Origin: Lutibacter sp.
GTDB lineage: Bacteria; Bacteroidota; Bacteroidia; Flavobacteriales; Flavobacteriaceae
Direction of reading: 5' to 3'
Assembly: GCF_016342705.1 (NCBI RefSeq)
Contig: NZ_JAEINV010000017.1
Coordinates: 1-64,000 of the forward strand
Length of the DNA: 64,000 nt
Under the pieces are notes generated by a model, which saw only the letters and a program-made list of their open reading frames with translations, ran no database searches and was not told the origin of the DNA. Shown piece by piece: positions 1 through 8,087 of the stretch. The position numbers were made by a program, and so were the translations under genes. Each line of letters starts with the position of its first letter. Positions within the stretch are counted from its first letter, which is position 1.

Positions 1-23
1 CAGGGTACTTTTTGTTCTTTCAT
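1..23 (-). CDS. start of a further gene, running off the window
   Basis: An ATG on the minus strand begins MKEQKVP and runs off the left edge. It starts about 30 bases after the stop of the caspase-like gene, in the same direction, so it could be the next gene of that operon or the missing remainder of the caspase-like protein. Too short to identify; only the start codon and open frame are visible. Confidence 0.25.
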
Positions 24-54
24 ACTTTCGTTGTTTAAGTTGTCTAATTTTTAG

Positions 55-435
55 TCAACCTATTTCAGGAAAGTACATTAACTTCTCTTTTAATTCAGAA
101 GCACTTACCCATGAATTTTTAACTGCTTCAACTGGTGAGGCAACTATTCCATATGGTTGAATAAAATATTCACCCAAACCATATCCTCCGTGTCCAGTAT
201 AATATAAAAATACGGAAGACTCTTCATTGGTCATTTGTTGTAGTTTATCAAAAGCCTCAAGTATATGTTTTCTGGTAGTTTCTTCACCACTTAAAAAAAT
301 AATATTGTCTGGATGATAAGCTGAAAGATTCTCATCTACTAACATATCATAAATTCCCTTTGCATCTATTAAAGTATCTAATTTATCATCTTTAACACCA
401 ATTAAAAGTGCATAGGCATTGTTTAATTTTTCCAT
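55..435 (-). CDS. short caspase-like (peptidase C14 fold) protein lacking the catalytic Cys region
   Basis: A 126-residue protein. Residues 8-14 (ALLIGV) resemble the first strand of the caspase p20 fold, and YYTGHGG at residues 78-84 is the typical catalytic-His block of bacterial caspase and metacaspase proteases (His82). In the family the catalytic Cys (often within DCCHSG) follows roughly 40-50 residues later, but here translation stops 44 residues after the His, and neither of the other two frames continues downstream. The protein is therefore either a truncated remnant, an inactive His-only homologue, or half of a split protein. It starts 4 bases after the stop of the upstream membrane-protein gene, so it is very likely co-transcribed with the two genes before it. 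The caspase-fold assignment is moderately sure; protease activity is doubtful. Confidence 0.6.
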   Translation of the reverse strand: MEKLNNAYALLIGVKDDKLDTLIDAKGIYDMLVDENLSAYHPDNIIFLSGEETTRKHILEAFDKLQQMTNEESSVFLYYTGHGGYGLGEYFIQPYGIVASPVEAVKNSWVSASELKEKLMYFPEIG

Positions 436-439
436 AGTA

Positions 440-1006
440 TTATAATTTTAAAGTATTAGATAGTAGTTTAACTTTATTTACTTGCGATTGCGTAATTGTT
501 TTATCACAAGCATTTGTTAAATCTATTAAAGTCTGAAATAATTTAGCTTCTTGTAAAGAAATAGCTCCAGAATTAAGCAACTCATTTTTAAGATCAATAC
601 TTGATTTGTATATTGTGGAAATATTATTTTTTTGAGATTTTAAAATAATTTGATGGTTTAATTTATCTCGTAGACTCAGGATTTGCTGAAAAGGCGTTTT
701 AGGTAATTCAGGTTCCTTTTGCTCTCCAAATTTAATTCCTGTTTTAGCAATCAAAGGATCTTCATCTTGAGTTGGTAAAAAATTTTCAATTGCATTATCA
801 ATTTGTTGATCAAATTTTAATGAAATTCCAGTTGCACTAGCATCAATACCACTTAATTTCTGCATTATATTTGATAAATGTTTTCTAAAAACAATAAATA
901 TAATGAGCAATGTTAAAGGCCAAATAAGGTGCTCAATTATTTTACTAATAAAATCTAGATTTGTTAATCCCTCTTTTATTGCCCGGGGAGAATCTTGAAA
1001 AGTCAT
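440..1006 (-). CDS. single-pass membrane protein of unknown function
   Basis: A 188-residue protein with one clear hydrophobic segment at about residues 22-40, followed by a hydrophilic, probably cytoplasmic, region that is rich in Gln, Lys and Asp and likely helical. I recognise no domain. It is the middle gene of a three-gene operon, between a TolB-like/TPR membrane protein and a caspase-like protein. Its ATG lies directly behind a run of seven TAAC units that also supplies the stop codon of the upstream gene, leaving no visible Shine-Dalgarno sequence, so translation may depend on coupling. The neighbours suggest a membrane-bound sensing or signalling role, which is inference only. Confidence 0.6.
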   Translation of the reverse strand: MTFQDSPRAIKEGLTNLDFISKIIEHLIWPLTLLIIFIVFRKHLSNIMQKLSGIDASATGISLKFDQQIDNAIENFLPTQDEDPLIAKTGIKFGEQKEPELPKTPFQQILSLRDKLNHQIILKSQKNNISTIYKSSIDLKNELLNSGAISLQEAKLFQTLIDLTNACDKTITQSQVNKVKLLSNTLKL

Positions 1007-1008
1007 AG

Positions 1009-1036
1009 GTTAGTTAGTTAGTTAGTTAGTTAGTTA
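1009..1036. repeat. tetranucleotide tandem repeat, seven units of GTTA (TAAC on the minus strand)
   Basis: Seven perfect GTTA units fill almost the whole 27-base gap between the TPR membrane protein gene and the next gene of the operon. Read on the coding (minus) strand the first unit provides the TAA stop codon, and the last lies 2 bases before the next ATG. Slippage here would change gene spacing in 4-base steps. Confidence 0.9.
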
Positions 1037-3022
1037 GTGCCAAAAAGTTAGAATCTCTTTAAATTTAGGATTTTCAAAATATGACACAAAAATTGGATCG
1101 TTTAAATAGGATGTTGGAGTATATAAAGTGCCTTGAGAAACCGCCTTTAATAAATGTTTCATTACTAAATCATTATTTTCAGCAATTGCATAGTATTGAG
1201 CAAAAGCATAATCAATTTTCCCAAATTGATAGGGGATTTCTAATTGTTTCAATTTTTCTATAGATGCTTTAGATTGTTCAATATTTCCTAATTTATATTC
1301 GCAACTTGCTAGTTTTGAAAGTGCGTTTATATCATTGGGATCTTTATTTAATTTTTGTTGAAATAGCTTTTCTGCTTTACTGTAATTTTGTGTATAAAAA
1401 TAAGCTAAGGCTAAATTTCCATCTTCGTCATTTTCTTTGCAAGATGAAATTAATTTATTAAAATATAAATCAGCTTTTCCTTTTAAATTTAATAGCAAAT
1501 ATTCCTTTCCTATATGTAAATATAAATTTTGAATATCGCTTATAGAACTTGAAATCTCTGCTTTTGAAATAAATTCGTCAACTTTTGTATCATTTTTAGA
1601 ACGAATATATGCAGTAAGCAATGTCCTTTTTAATCTAGTTTTATTAATTTTCTCATTTATATCTACCAATAAATCTATTGCAGTTTGATAATTTCCTAAT
1701 TCAATTTCAGATAAAGCTTTCACATAAATTCTATATTCACAATAGGCACAATTTTCAACATCCATACCTTTTGTAGAAATTACTTCAAAAATGGTGTTCA
1801 CATCGGCTGGTTTATTTACAAATTGAAGTGCTATTGTCATTTGACTTGAATTTGATAATAAATCAAAAGGCGTTATTTCATACTCTTTTTGCGAAAAATT
1901 ATATACCTTTTTATTATCTCCTTTTAATAAAGATTCATATAAATTAAGTAAGTTTAATTGTCTTTGATTGGTGTAAGAAGTGGGCGAAATTTGTTTTAAT
2001 AGTGAATCTGATTTTTTAAAATCACCAATATTATAGTAGTAAGCAACTTTTAATACTTTTGGTTCAAAATAATTTTCATCAATCTCTATTGATTTATTTA
2101 TAAGTTCAATATATAATTCATTATTTGCAATATTCTCTTTTGCATCTATTAAATATTTATAGGCTTCAAATTTTGGAGGAGAATCTTCTTGTAAATTTGA
2201 AATTTTATTATCTTCAGAAATAAGATACCCTAATATAAGTTGTGTTAGTTTTTCTATACATTCAAGAGGCATTTCTGAATCGCATTCAACTAATTTAAAT
2301 GATATTAATTGAATATTTTTTGCGCCATCTGTAATAGATCCTTGAAATAATAATTTGTTGTTTTTTAAATAAAAATTTCCTGAAATTAATTTACCTGCAC
2401 TAAAATATTCTTTAATAATTCTATCATTATCTAATGGTGTAAGATTTGCTGAAGTATTAATGAGTCCAACATAATCATCTAAAATTTCAGGAGAAACTAC
2501 TTGACCAACATTATTTTCTGTTATTCTATGCACTATCCAATCGGCAGTCATTTTGCCAACTATATCATATTTTTTATCACCAGTATTATTACCAAACTTC
2601 AAAACAGCAATTTTATCACTAGTTTCAATATCTTGAGATTCAATGGTATCATTAAAGTTATTATTAATAATTAAGGCCACTATTGAAAGTGATATAATAC
2701 TTACAATAATTAATACTGAAAAATACATTTTTTGAAAGGGACTATTTTTTAATGTGCTATTAACTAAGTTACCTTCTTCATTTAAGGTCATTGCCTTATA
2801 ATCCAAATGAATTAAATGATATTTCCAAACTAAAAAGCCGTTAACAGGAAATCCAATTAATGCCAAAATAATAAAAAAAGTAACCGTTTTTTGCGGCAAA
2901 CCCAAAGGTTCCCAGGTAACAGCTAATACTTGAAGAAATACCCAACAAGATACAATATATATAGAAAGTTTTTTAAAAACTTCTTTATCATGGCATTCTT
3001 CTACAAAGTTCTTTAAATTCAT
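1034..3022 (-). CDS. membrane protein with TolB/FlgO-like domain and TPR repeats
   Basis: A 662-residue protein. Three hydrophobic segments lie at about residues 18-37, 47-66 and 100-120. A TolB/FlgO-like module starts near residue 137 (IAVLKFGNNTGDKKYDIVGK), a pattern known from proteins of the form 'membrane anchor + IAVLPF domain + TPR' that are often annotated as adenylate-cyclase-like or TPR proteins. From about residue 285 to the end there are degenerate helical TPR-type repeats (for example the segment around ALAYFYTQNYSKAEKLFQQK). No catalytic domain is visible. It is the first gene of an operon leading to a membrane protein and a caspase-like protein, so a scaffolding or sensing role is plausible. 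The start is the only upstream Met consistent with the N-terminal helix. Confidence 0.75.
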   Translation of the reverse strand: MNLKNFVEECHDKEVFKKLSIYIVSCWVFLQVLAVTWEPLGLPQKTVTFFIILALIGFPVNGFLVWKYHLIHLDYKAMTLNEEGNLVNSTLKNSPFQKMYFSVLIIVSIISLSIVALIINNNFNDTIESQDIETSDKIAVLKFGNNTGDKKYDIVGKMTADWIVHRITENNVGQVVSPEILDDYVGLINTSANLTPLDNDRIIKEYFSAGKLISGNFYLKNNKLLFQGSITDGAKNIQLISFKLVECDSEMPLECIEKLTQLILGYLISEDNKISNLQEDSPPKFEAYKYLIDAKENIANNELYIELINKSIEIDENYFEPKVLKVAYYYNIGDFKKSDSLLKQISPTSYTNQRQLNLLNLYESLLKGDNKKVYNFSQKEYEITPFDLLSNSSQMTIALQFVNKPADVNTIFEVISTKGMDVENCAYCEYRIYVKALSEIELGNYQTAIDLLVDINEKINKTRLKRTLLTAYIRSKNDTKVDEFISKAEISSSISDIQNLYLHIGKEYLLLNLKGKADLYFNKLISSCKENDEDGNLALAYFYTQNYSKAEKLFQQKLNKDPNDINALSKLASCEYKLGNIEQSKASIEKLKQLEIPYQFGKIDYAFAQYYAIAENNDLVMKHLLKAVSQGTLYTPTSYLNDPIFVSYFENPKFKEILTFWH

Positions 3023-3089
3023 TTTTTTGCTTTCATAATTGCGTTGTTCCCTCTATATCAATTTCTTATTAGTAGGAAAATTAAAATAT

Positions 3090-3108
3090 TTTTACTAATA
3101 TAGTAAAA
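3090..3108. promoter_or_regulatory. perfect palindrome in the divergent intergenic region (operator candidate)
   Basis: TTTTACTA-ATA-TAGTAAAA is a perfect 8+3+8 palindrome between the minus-strand TPR operon and the plus-strand repeat-protein gene. It lies 22 bases before the repeat-protein ATG and about 70 bases before the TPR gene. It could be an operator for one or both genes; no regulator is identified. Confidence 0.4.
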
Positions 3109-3130
3109 TATTAACTAAAAAAAATATCAG

Positions 3131-3385
3131 ATGTCTAAACAAAAAAATGAAAATATTGAACCAAAAACTGGTATTACTATTGAGCCTAAAACAGGCATTA
3201 CCATTGAACCTAAAACTGGTATTACTATTGAACCAAAAACGGGTATTACCATTGAGCCTAAAACTGGTATTACTATTGAACCAAAAACGGGCATTACCAT
3301 AGAGCCTAAAACCGGAATAACTATTGAGCCAAAAACGGGCATTACTATTGAACCAAAAACGGGTATTACCATTGAGCCAAAGTAA
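3131..3385 (+). CDS. small protein made of nine and a half IEPKTGIT repeats
   Basis: An 84-residue protein: an 8-residue head (MSKQKNEN), nine perfect copies of the octapeptide IEPKTGIT, then IEPK and a stop. The DNA repeats (24 bases each) differ from each other only at third codon positions (GAA/GAG, CCA/CCT, ACT/ACA/ACG/ACC, GGT/GGC/GGA), so the amino acids have been held constant while the DNA drifted. That identifies the plus strand as the coding strand; the overlapping minus-strand frame shows replacements (Phe/Leu, Val/Met). No signal peptide, membrane segment or known domain. A terminator follows. The regular charged/hydrophobic period suggests a beta-rich or fibrous repeat, or a peptide recognised by something else; the function is unknown. 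Confidence 0.7.
   Translation: MSKQKNENIEPKTGITIEPKTGITIEPKTGITIEPKTGITIEPKTGITIEPKTGITIEPKTGITIEPKTGITIEPKTGITIEPK
3155..3382 (+). repeat. 24-bp coding tandem repeat, 9.5 units
   Basis: Head-to-tail 24-base units encoding IEPKTGIT without spacers. Unit differences are all synonymous. Confidence 0.9.
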
Positions 3386-3420
3386 TTTTGAATTTATTTA
3401 AAGAGGTGTTTAAATTGTAT

Positions 3421-3457
3421 AAAAAAAGCCCATCAATTAATTGATGAGCTTTTTATT
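3421..3457. terminator. bidirectional terminator between the repeat-protein gene and cspA
   Basis: A 12-bp stem with one mismatch (AAAGCCCATCAA / TTGATGAGCTTT) and a TTAA loop, flanked by A and T runs, lies between two convergent genes. It supports the plus-strand repeat-protein gene as a real transcription unit. Confidence 0.8.
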
Positions 3458-3476
3458 AAAACTTGAAATATATATC

Positions 3477-3668
3477 TTAGATAACTTTTACGTTAACCGC
3501 GTTTAATCCTTTGTTTCCTTCTTGAAGATCAAATTCAACTTCGTCACCTTCACGAATTTCATCTATTAATCCTGAAATGTGCACAAAATGATCTTTATCT
3601 ACACCTTCTTCAGTGATAAATCCAAATCCTTTAGTCTCGTTGAAAAATTTTACTGTTCCTTTACTCAT
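3477..3668 (-). CDS. cspA: cold shock protein, CspA family
   Basis: A 63-residue single cold-shock domain, of normal length for the family. The RNA-binding motifs KGFGFI (RNP1, about residues 13-18) and HFVH (RNP2, about 27-31) are both present. Such proteins bind single-stranded RNA and act as RNA chaperones in the cytoplasm. It is a monocistronic gene, with a bidirectional terminator after it and the two RNA helicase genes lying upstream in the same direction, which fits an RNA-remodelling neighbourhood. Several Csp paralogues are usual in these genomes, so the symbol denotes the family rather than a proven orthologue. Confidence 0.95.
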   Translation of the reverse strand: MSKGTVKFFNETKGFGFITEEGVDKDHFVHISGLIDEIREGDEVEFDLQEGNKGLNAVNVKVI

Positions 3669-3793
3669 TGTAATGTAATTTAATTTAATATATTTTTGAA
3701 TTGCAAATATGGTGCCATTTTTTCGACTTACAACATATTAATCAACTTATTTTCAAATTATTATAAATCTCGCAGTTAAACTACAAATTGTAT

Positions 3794-5107
3794 TTATATT
3801 AAAGTTACTCTAACATTTTTCTTTTTTAATTTTGTATTATTTAATTTTTTCGCCAATTCATCAGCCATACTAGCAGGTACAGCCACAAAAGCACAATCTT
3901 GCTTCAATTCTATAACACCCAATTGATCTGTATTTAGTTCACCTAGTTTAAAAAATAATCCGGCAACATCTCCTTTTGATATTTTATCCTTTCTACCTCC
4001 AGAAATAAATAAGGTGGTCCAAAATGGTGGTTTTCTATTTTCATTGTTTGAAAGCGTTTCTACTTTAGATTTCTCTATAAACTCTGGAAAAACCTCTCTA
4101 TCTCCTTTTATTAAATATGCAGTTCCTTTCGCATCTACTCTGGCAGTTCTACCATTTCTATGCGTATATAATTCATAAGAATCTGGGATTTCATAATGAA
4201 TAATAAATTTCATTTCAGGAATATCAATTCCTCTTGAAACTAAATCACTTGCTACTAAAATAGAAACACTTCCATTTCTTAATTTTATTAAAGCTCTATC
4301 TCTATCTCTTTGCTCCATTCCTGCATGAAAACACGTATGTGCAATGTTCTTTTTCTCTAAAAACTCGCTTAAATCGTCAATACTATCCTTTTTATTACAA
4401 AAAACAATCCCAGGATCATTTCCCAAGTGGTTTAATAAATCAACCAAGGTATTATGTTTATTTTTTGAAGGAGAAAGCACTGTTTTTAAGGTTAATTTGG
4501 AACTCGGTTTATCTTTTAACCAATTTAAAGTAATTGCCTTATTCATCTTTAAGTAACTTGGAATGGAAGTTCCTTGAGTTGCAGAAGTTAAAATACGTTT
4601 AGAAATATTAGGCAAATAAGTCATAATAGTTTCCATTTCTCCTCCTGCTCCAACTTCAATTGAAATATCAAATTCATCAATAACTAAAGTTTTAATATAC
4701 TCTGTAGTAAATCTCCCCTGTTCAAAATGATCCGATAATCTTCCTGGTGTTCCAATTAAAATTGCAGGTGTATGTTTTAGCTCTATTTTATCTTTTGATA
4801 TTGCTCTTCCTCCATAAATGGCATTGGCTTTATAACCAGAACCCATATTGCGAATTACTTGCTCAATTTGTATAGCTAATTCTCTTGAAGGTACAATAAT
4901 TAACGCCTGGACTTCAGTACATTCCGGCTCTAATTGCTCTAATAATGGTAATAAAAAAGCCAACGTTTTACCAGTTCCTGTAGGAGATAATAATATGGTG
5001 TTTGCATTGTTTTTAATTGCCTCCAAAGCTTCTTCTTGCATTGGATTTAAGGCATAAATATTTAATTTTTCAAGAATTTCTTGTTGCTCTTTAATGCTAT
5101 TTGCCAT
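3794..5107 (-). CDS. DEAD-box-type RNA helicase with DbpA-like C-terminal domain and variant DEFD motif
   Basis: A 437-residue SF2 helicase. Motif I is SPTGTGKT (residues 41-48), motif Ia PSRELA, Ib TPGR, motif III TSAT, motif VI HRNGRTAR. Motif II reads DEFD (144-147) instead of DEAD. The last 70 residues resemble the RRM-like RNA-binding domain of DbpA, the 23S rRNA-directed helicase involved in large-subunit assembly. It starts one base after the stop of the DEAD-box gene at 5109-6452, so the two are probably co-transcribed. A role in ribosome assembly is likely from the tail domain; whether the DEFD change affects ATP hydrolysis is unknown. Confidence 0.9.
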   Translation of the reverse strand: MANSIKEQQEILEKLNIYALNPMQEEALEAIKNNANTILLSPTGTGKTLAFLLPLLEQLEPECTEVQALIIVPSRELAIQIEQVIRNMGSGYKANAIYGGRAISKDKIELKHTPAILIGTPGRLSDHFEQGRFTTEYIKTLVIDEFDISIEVGAGGEMETIMTYLPNISKRILTSATQGTSIPSYLKMNKAITLNWLKDKPSSKLTLKTVLSPSKNKHNTLVDLLNHLGNDPGIVFCNKKDSIDDLSEFLEKKNIAHTCFHAGMEQRDRDRALIKLRNGSVSILVASDLVSRGIDIPEMKFIIHYEIPDSYELYTHRNGRTARVDAKGTAYLIKGDREVFPEFIEKSKVETLSNNENRKPPFWTTLFISGGRKDKISKGDVAGLFFKLGELNTDQLGVIELKQDCAFVAVPASMADELAKKLNNTKLKKKNVRVTLI

Positions 5108-5108
5108 T

Positions 5109-6452
5109 CTACTTTTTATTATTTTTAAGTTTTGAGTCGTCTTGTTTTGTAGACCCTAAACTTGTTTGAGCCAAATGATGTGCCAAAACTTTTTCAATCA
5201 ATTCTTCTTTGGTTAAATGATGAAAAATTGTTCTTATTTCTTTCCTAAACTCTTCAGAAATAGTACGATTTGGTTTGGTTTTAAATATTTTTTTAGCCCA
5301 TAATAAGCCATTGTTTTCTTCAATGCTTTGTGCATCTGCTTTTTTGAATTGTTTAAAATTAATTCCTAAAACCTTTTCAAAATTAGCAATGCCAGCAACC
5401 TCTTCTTGTTGAAGTATTGTTAATGAAAGTCCGGTTGCTCCTGCTCTTGCTGTACGTCCACTTCTGTGTACATACGTGTCATGTGTATCAGGTAAATGAT
5501 AGTTTACAACATATGAAATTTCTTTAATATCTAAACCACGAGCTGCCAAATCTGTAGCTACTAAAATATCAATAAAACCTTCTCTAAATTGACCCATAAT
5601 CCGGTCTCGGATTCCTTGAGTTAAACTCCCATGAATAGCTCCAGATGAAAATTTATTAATGGCTAAATTTTTTGCTAATTTATTCACAGCTGCTTTGGTT
5701 TTACAAAAAATAATGCCACGCTGTCCTTCTTTCGAATTTAAAAAGTGAAGTAACACATCTAACTTTTCAATGGGTTCTACCACAACATATTGATGGTCAA
5801 TTCCTTGATGACCTATCGTTTCCATATCTGCTTCAATATGAATCACTTGTTTAGCCATGTAATTCTGAACCAGTTGTTTAATAGCTCCAGACATTGTTGC
5901 TGTAAACAAAAATGTACGTCTTTTTTTTGGAATTTCTTTAATAATACTATCCAATCCTTCTTTTAAAGCAACTACCATTTCATCCGCCTCATCCAATATA
6001 AAGTAATCTATATTTTTGATGTCAATTGCCTTACGCTCTATTAAATCTGCCAAACGCCCCGGTGTAGCAACTACTATATGTGTGTTGCTTTGTAAACGTT
6101 CTATTTGAGGTTTAATTGGAATACCACCACATACTGAAGCGATAGAGATTGAAGACATATGCCCCGCGTAAGAAACTAAATCGGCATAAATTTGTTGTCC
6201 AAGTTCACGCGTTGGCGCTAATATTATTGCTTGTACAGTTGTTTTTTCAATATTGATTAATTGAAGTATTGGCAGTCCGAATGCGGCTGTTTTTCCTGTT
6301 CCAGTTTTTGCCAAAGCAACTACATCTTCTTTTTGATCTAGAATTACTGGAATCGTTTTTTCTTGAATATCAGTAGGTACCGATATATTTAAATCTGCTA
6401 ACCCTTGTTGCAGCTGTTCATTAATTCCTAAATCGGAAAAACGTTTTAACAT
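5109..6452 (-). CDS. DEAD-box RNA helicase
   Basis: A 447-residue ATP-dependent RNA helicase starting MLKRFSDLGI. The Q motif is followed by AKTGTGKTAA (motif I), PTRELG, TPGR, LDEADEM (motif II), FTATM (motif III, a variant of SATM) and HRSGRTAR (motif VI). A basic C-terminal tail of about 70 residues follows the helicase core. A longer frame starting at 6470 is possible, but a TATCTTTG -7 element at 6468-6475 overlaps it, so the Met at 6452 is preferred. It is the first gene of a likely two-gene helicase operon. The role is cytoplasmic RNA remodelling; the exact substrate cannot be inferred. Confidence 0.93.
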   Translation of the reverse strand: MLKRFSDLGINEQLQQGLADLNISVPTDIQEKTIPVILDQKEDVVALAKTGTGKTAAFGLPILQLINIEKTTVQAIILAPTRELGQQIYADLVSYAGHMSSISIASVCGGIPIKPQIERLQSNTHIVVATPGRLADLIERKAIDIKNIDYFILDEADEMVVALKEGLDSIIKEIPKKRRTFLFTATMSGAIKQLVQNYMAKQVIHIEADMETIGHQGIDHQYVVVEPIEKLDVLLHFLNSKEGQRGIIFCKTKAAVNKLAKNLAINKFSSGAIHGSLTQGIRDRIMGQFREGFIDILVATDLAARGLDIKEISYVVNYHLPDTHDTYVHRSGRTARAGATGLSLTILQQEEVAGIANFEKVLGINFKQFKKADAQSIEENNGLLWAKKIFKTKPNRTISEEFRKEIRTIFHHLTKEELIEKVLAHHLAQTSLGSTKQDDSKLKNNKK

Positions 6453-6467
6453 AAAAAATAATTTTGG

Positions 6468-6475
6468 CAAAGATA
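6468..6475 (-). promoter_or_regulatory. -7 promoter element for the helicase pair
   Basis: Minus-strand TATCTTTG matches the Bacteroidetes TAnnTTTG element, 15 bases before the Met at 6452. No clear -33 TTG. It decides the start of the downstream helicase. Confidence 0.5.
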
Positions 6476-6708
6476 GCTATATCCTTTTTGGTAATTGGAC
6501 AAATAGCTATTTTAATGTTAGGTGCAACAATTTGAAGTTCAAATAGTACAATCAAAAAAAGAATTTAATATTTTAAAACTAGTAATAGCTAGGTTAATTA
6601 ATTACTACGTACTTTTCATTGCAATGTATGAATATGATATTTTTAAAACGCCTTTGTATTAACTTAACAAAAGTTAAAGATGAGTAAAATGATTTTCTTA
6701 CAAAAATC

Positions 6709-7974
6709 TTAAAGGTCTTCCTCTTCTTCGTCAAATCCGGGTAATTCTAAAGCTCGTACGGATTGAATAGCGTTTCCCGCAATTCCTTTAATAGACCCAT
6801 ACATATCAATAGTATTAGTCACTACTTTTTCAATTTGCTTTTCGCGTTGTTTCCAAATACGTTGCATCGATCGTTTTTCACTTTCTAAATCCAATTTCAT
6901 TTGGGTAAAACCTTCAACAATGGCTTCAATTTGCATTCTAAAGGTACTACTTGTTAAATAATCGTAAAGCAAATCCATTTTGTCGCCTTTATTTTCTTGA
7001 GTAATTAAAGCATTATTTACTTGTAAAATTCCTTCACGCAAAACAGTACAAAGTCCTTTAAATTCTTCGTAATTACAAATCCAAATACCATCTCTTAAAC
7101 CCATTCTATCCATATCTGATGGCATTACCTCAGTGACTAACACTCCAATATTAGCACCTTTATCACGAATATCTGCTTTGAATTTTTCAATCCAACTTGG
7201 CTGAAAATCTTTGGTTCGTTTGCTTTCATAGTAAATAGTTCCGCAATTTTGCTCAGTTCTAGTGTGTACTATTTGAATACAATCACCACCACGTGCGCCT
7301 TTTTTAATTTCTTCAATAGTATCAAGTGGAAATTTAGAAGCCAACCACTCCTCTATTGCCAGCTCTTGTACTTCACCTTGCAATTGCATAGATCCTTGTT
7401 CTTGCTTACGTTTCATTTCTTCCGTTAGCTTTTTTTGATCTTCTAACTGCTTTTGCATTTCTTTAAAACGCAATTCGTTCTTTTCCTCTTCAGCTCTTCT
7501 AATCTTCTCTCTTTCAGTTAATAAAACTTCGTTCAGTTTTTTTTGAGCTTCAGCCTCTGCAGCTTCTTTTAATTCGCTTTTTTCCCGTTTTAATTTTTCA
7601 ATTTCAGCTTTAGATCTGTTTAGCTCTTTTACTTGTTCCGATTTCTCATTCAACTCGGTTTGCAAAGCTTTAAACTGTTCCGATTGTTCATCGGTTAATT
7701 TTGTTCTTATTTTTAACTCTATTTGTTTACGCTCTTCTGTTAATTGGTTTTCTAAACGTTGTTGAAACAATTCATTTTCTTGTTTCTTTTTTTGCTCAAA
7801 TAATTGTTTTTCTTGCTTTAATTTTTCTTGCTCTACCTCATATTTTTTCTTTTCTTCAGCAATTTGTGATTGATATTTCTTTTTAATTTCATCTTCTAAT
7901 TGATGTGATAAAATATCTTGCACATCAATAGACGTACCACAATTAGGACATTTTACTTGGGTTTCATTTTTCAT
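6709..7974 (-). CDS. DUF2130 domain protein with long coiled coil
   Basis: A 421-residue protein. The N-terminus has a CPNCG half zinc-ribbon (residues 9-13). Residues about 25-200 are a long, highly charged Glu/Lys/Gln coiled coil. The C-terminal half is the DUF2130 domain, which includes the ARGGDCIQ and YYESKRTKDFQPSW blocks and resembles a restriction-endonuclease-like (PD-(D/E)xK) core with E-x-K. The function is unproven; family members are cytosolic and widely scattered. It is a single gene, with a TATCTTTG element at 8021-8028 as its probable -7 promoter. Confidence 0.85.
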   Translation of the reverse strand: MKNETQVKCPNCGTSIDVQDILSHQLEDEIKKKYQSQIAEEKKKYEVEQEKLKQEKQLFEQKKKQENELFQQRLENQLTEERKQIELKIRTKLTDEQSEQFKALQTELNEKSEQVKELNRSKAEIEKLKREKSELKEAAEAEAQKKLNEVLLTEREKIRRAEEEKNELRFKEMQKQLEDQKKLTEEMKRKQEQGSMQLQGEVQELAIEEWLASKFPLDTIEEIKKGARGGDCIQIVHTRTEQNCGTIYYESKRTKDFQPSWIEKFKADIRDKGANIGVLVTEVMPSDMDRMGLRDGIWICNYEEFKGLCTVLREGILQVNNALITQENKGDKMDLLYDYLTSSTFRMQIEAIVEGFTQMKLDLESEKRSMQRIWKQREKQIEKVVTNTIDMYGSIKGIAGNAIQSVRALELPGFDEEEEDL

Positions 7975-8087
7975 ATCGTGTAGTTACGAGTGTAATTTAT
8001 AATTAAAATTAAGAACAACTCAAAGATACAGATTTTATAAAGAATCTATTTATGGAAAACCTCAATTAAATGCTATTTTATATATTG

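Noticed and set aside
1081-1263. 60-residue plus-strand open frame inside the TPR membrane-protein gene
   Set aside because: Antisense shadow of a well-supported gene, with no promoter or homology. Many other short frames opposite real genes were rejected for the same reason.
3127-3372. Minus-strand open frame of repeated VIPVFGS-type units over the octapeptide gene
   Set aside because: It is the antisense of the plus-strand repeat. Unit differences that are silent on the plus strand cause replacements here (Phe/Leu, Val/Met), and the plus strand has a fitting start, stop and terminator.
3155-3382. Possible CRISPR-like array of 24-base repeats
   Set aside because: The units are head to tail without spacers, and differ only at codon third positions; it is coding sequence.
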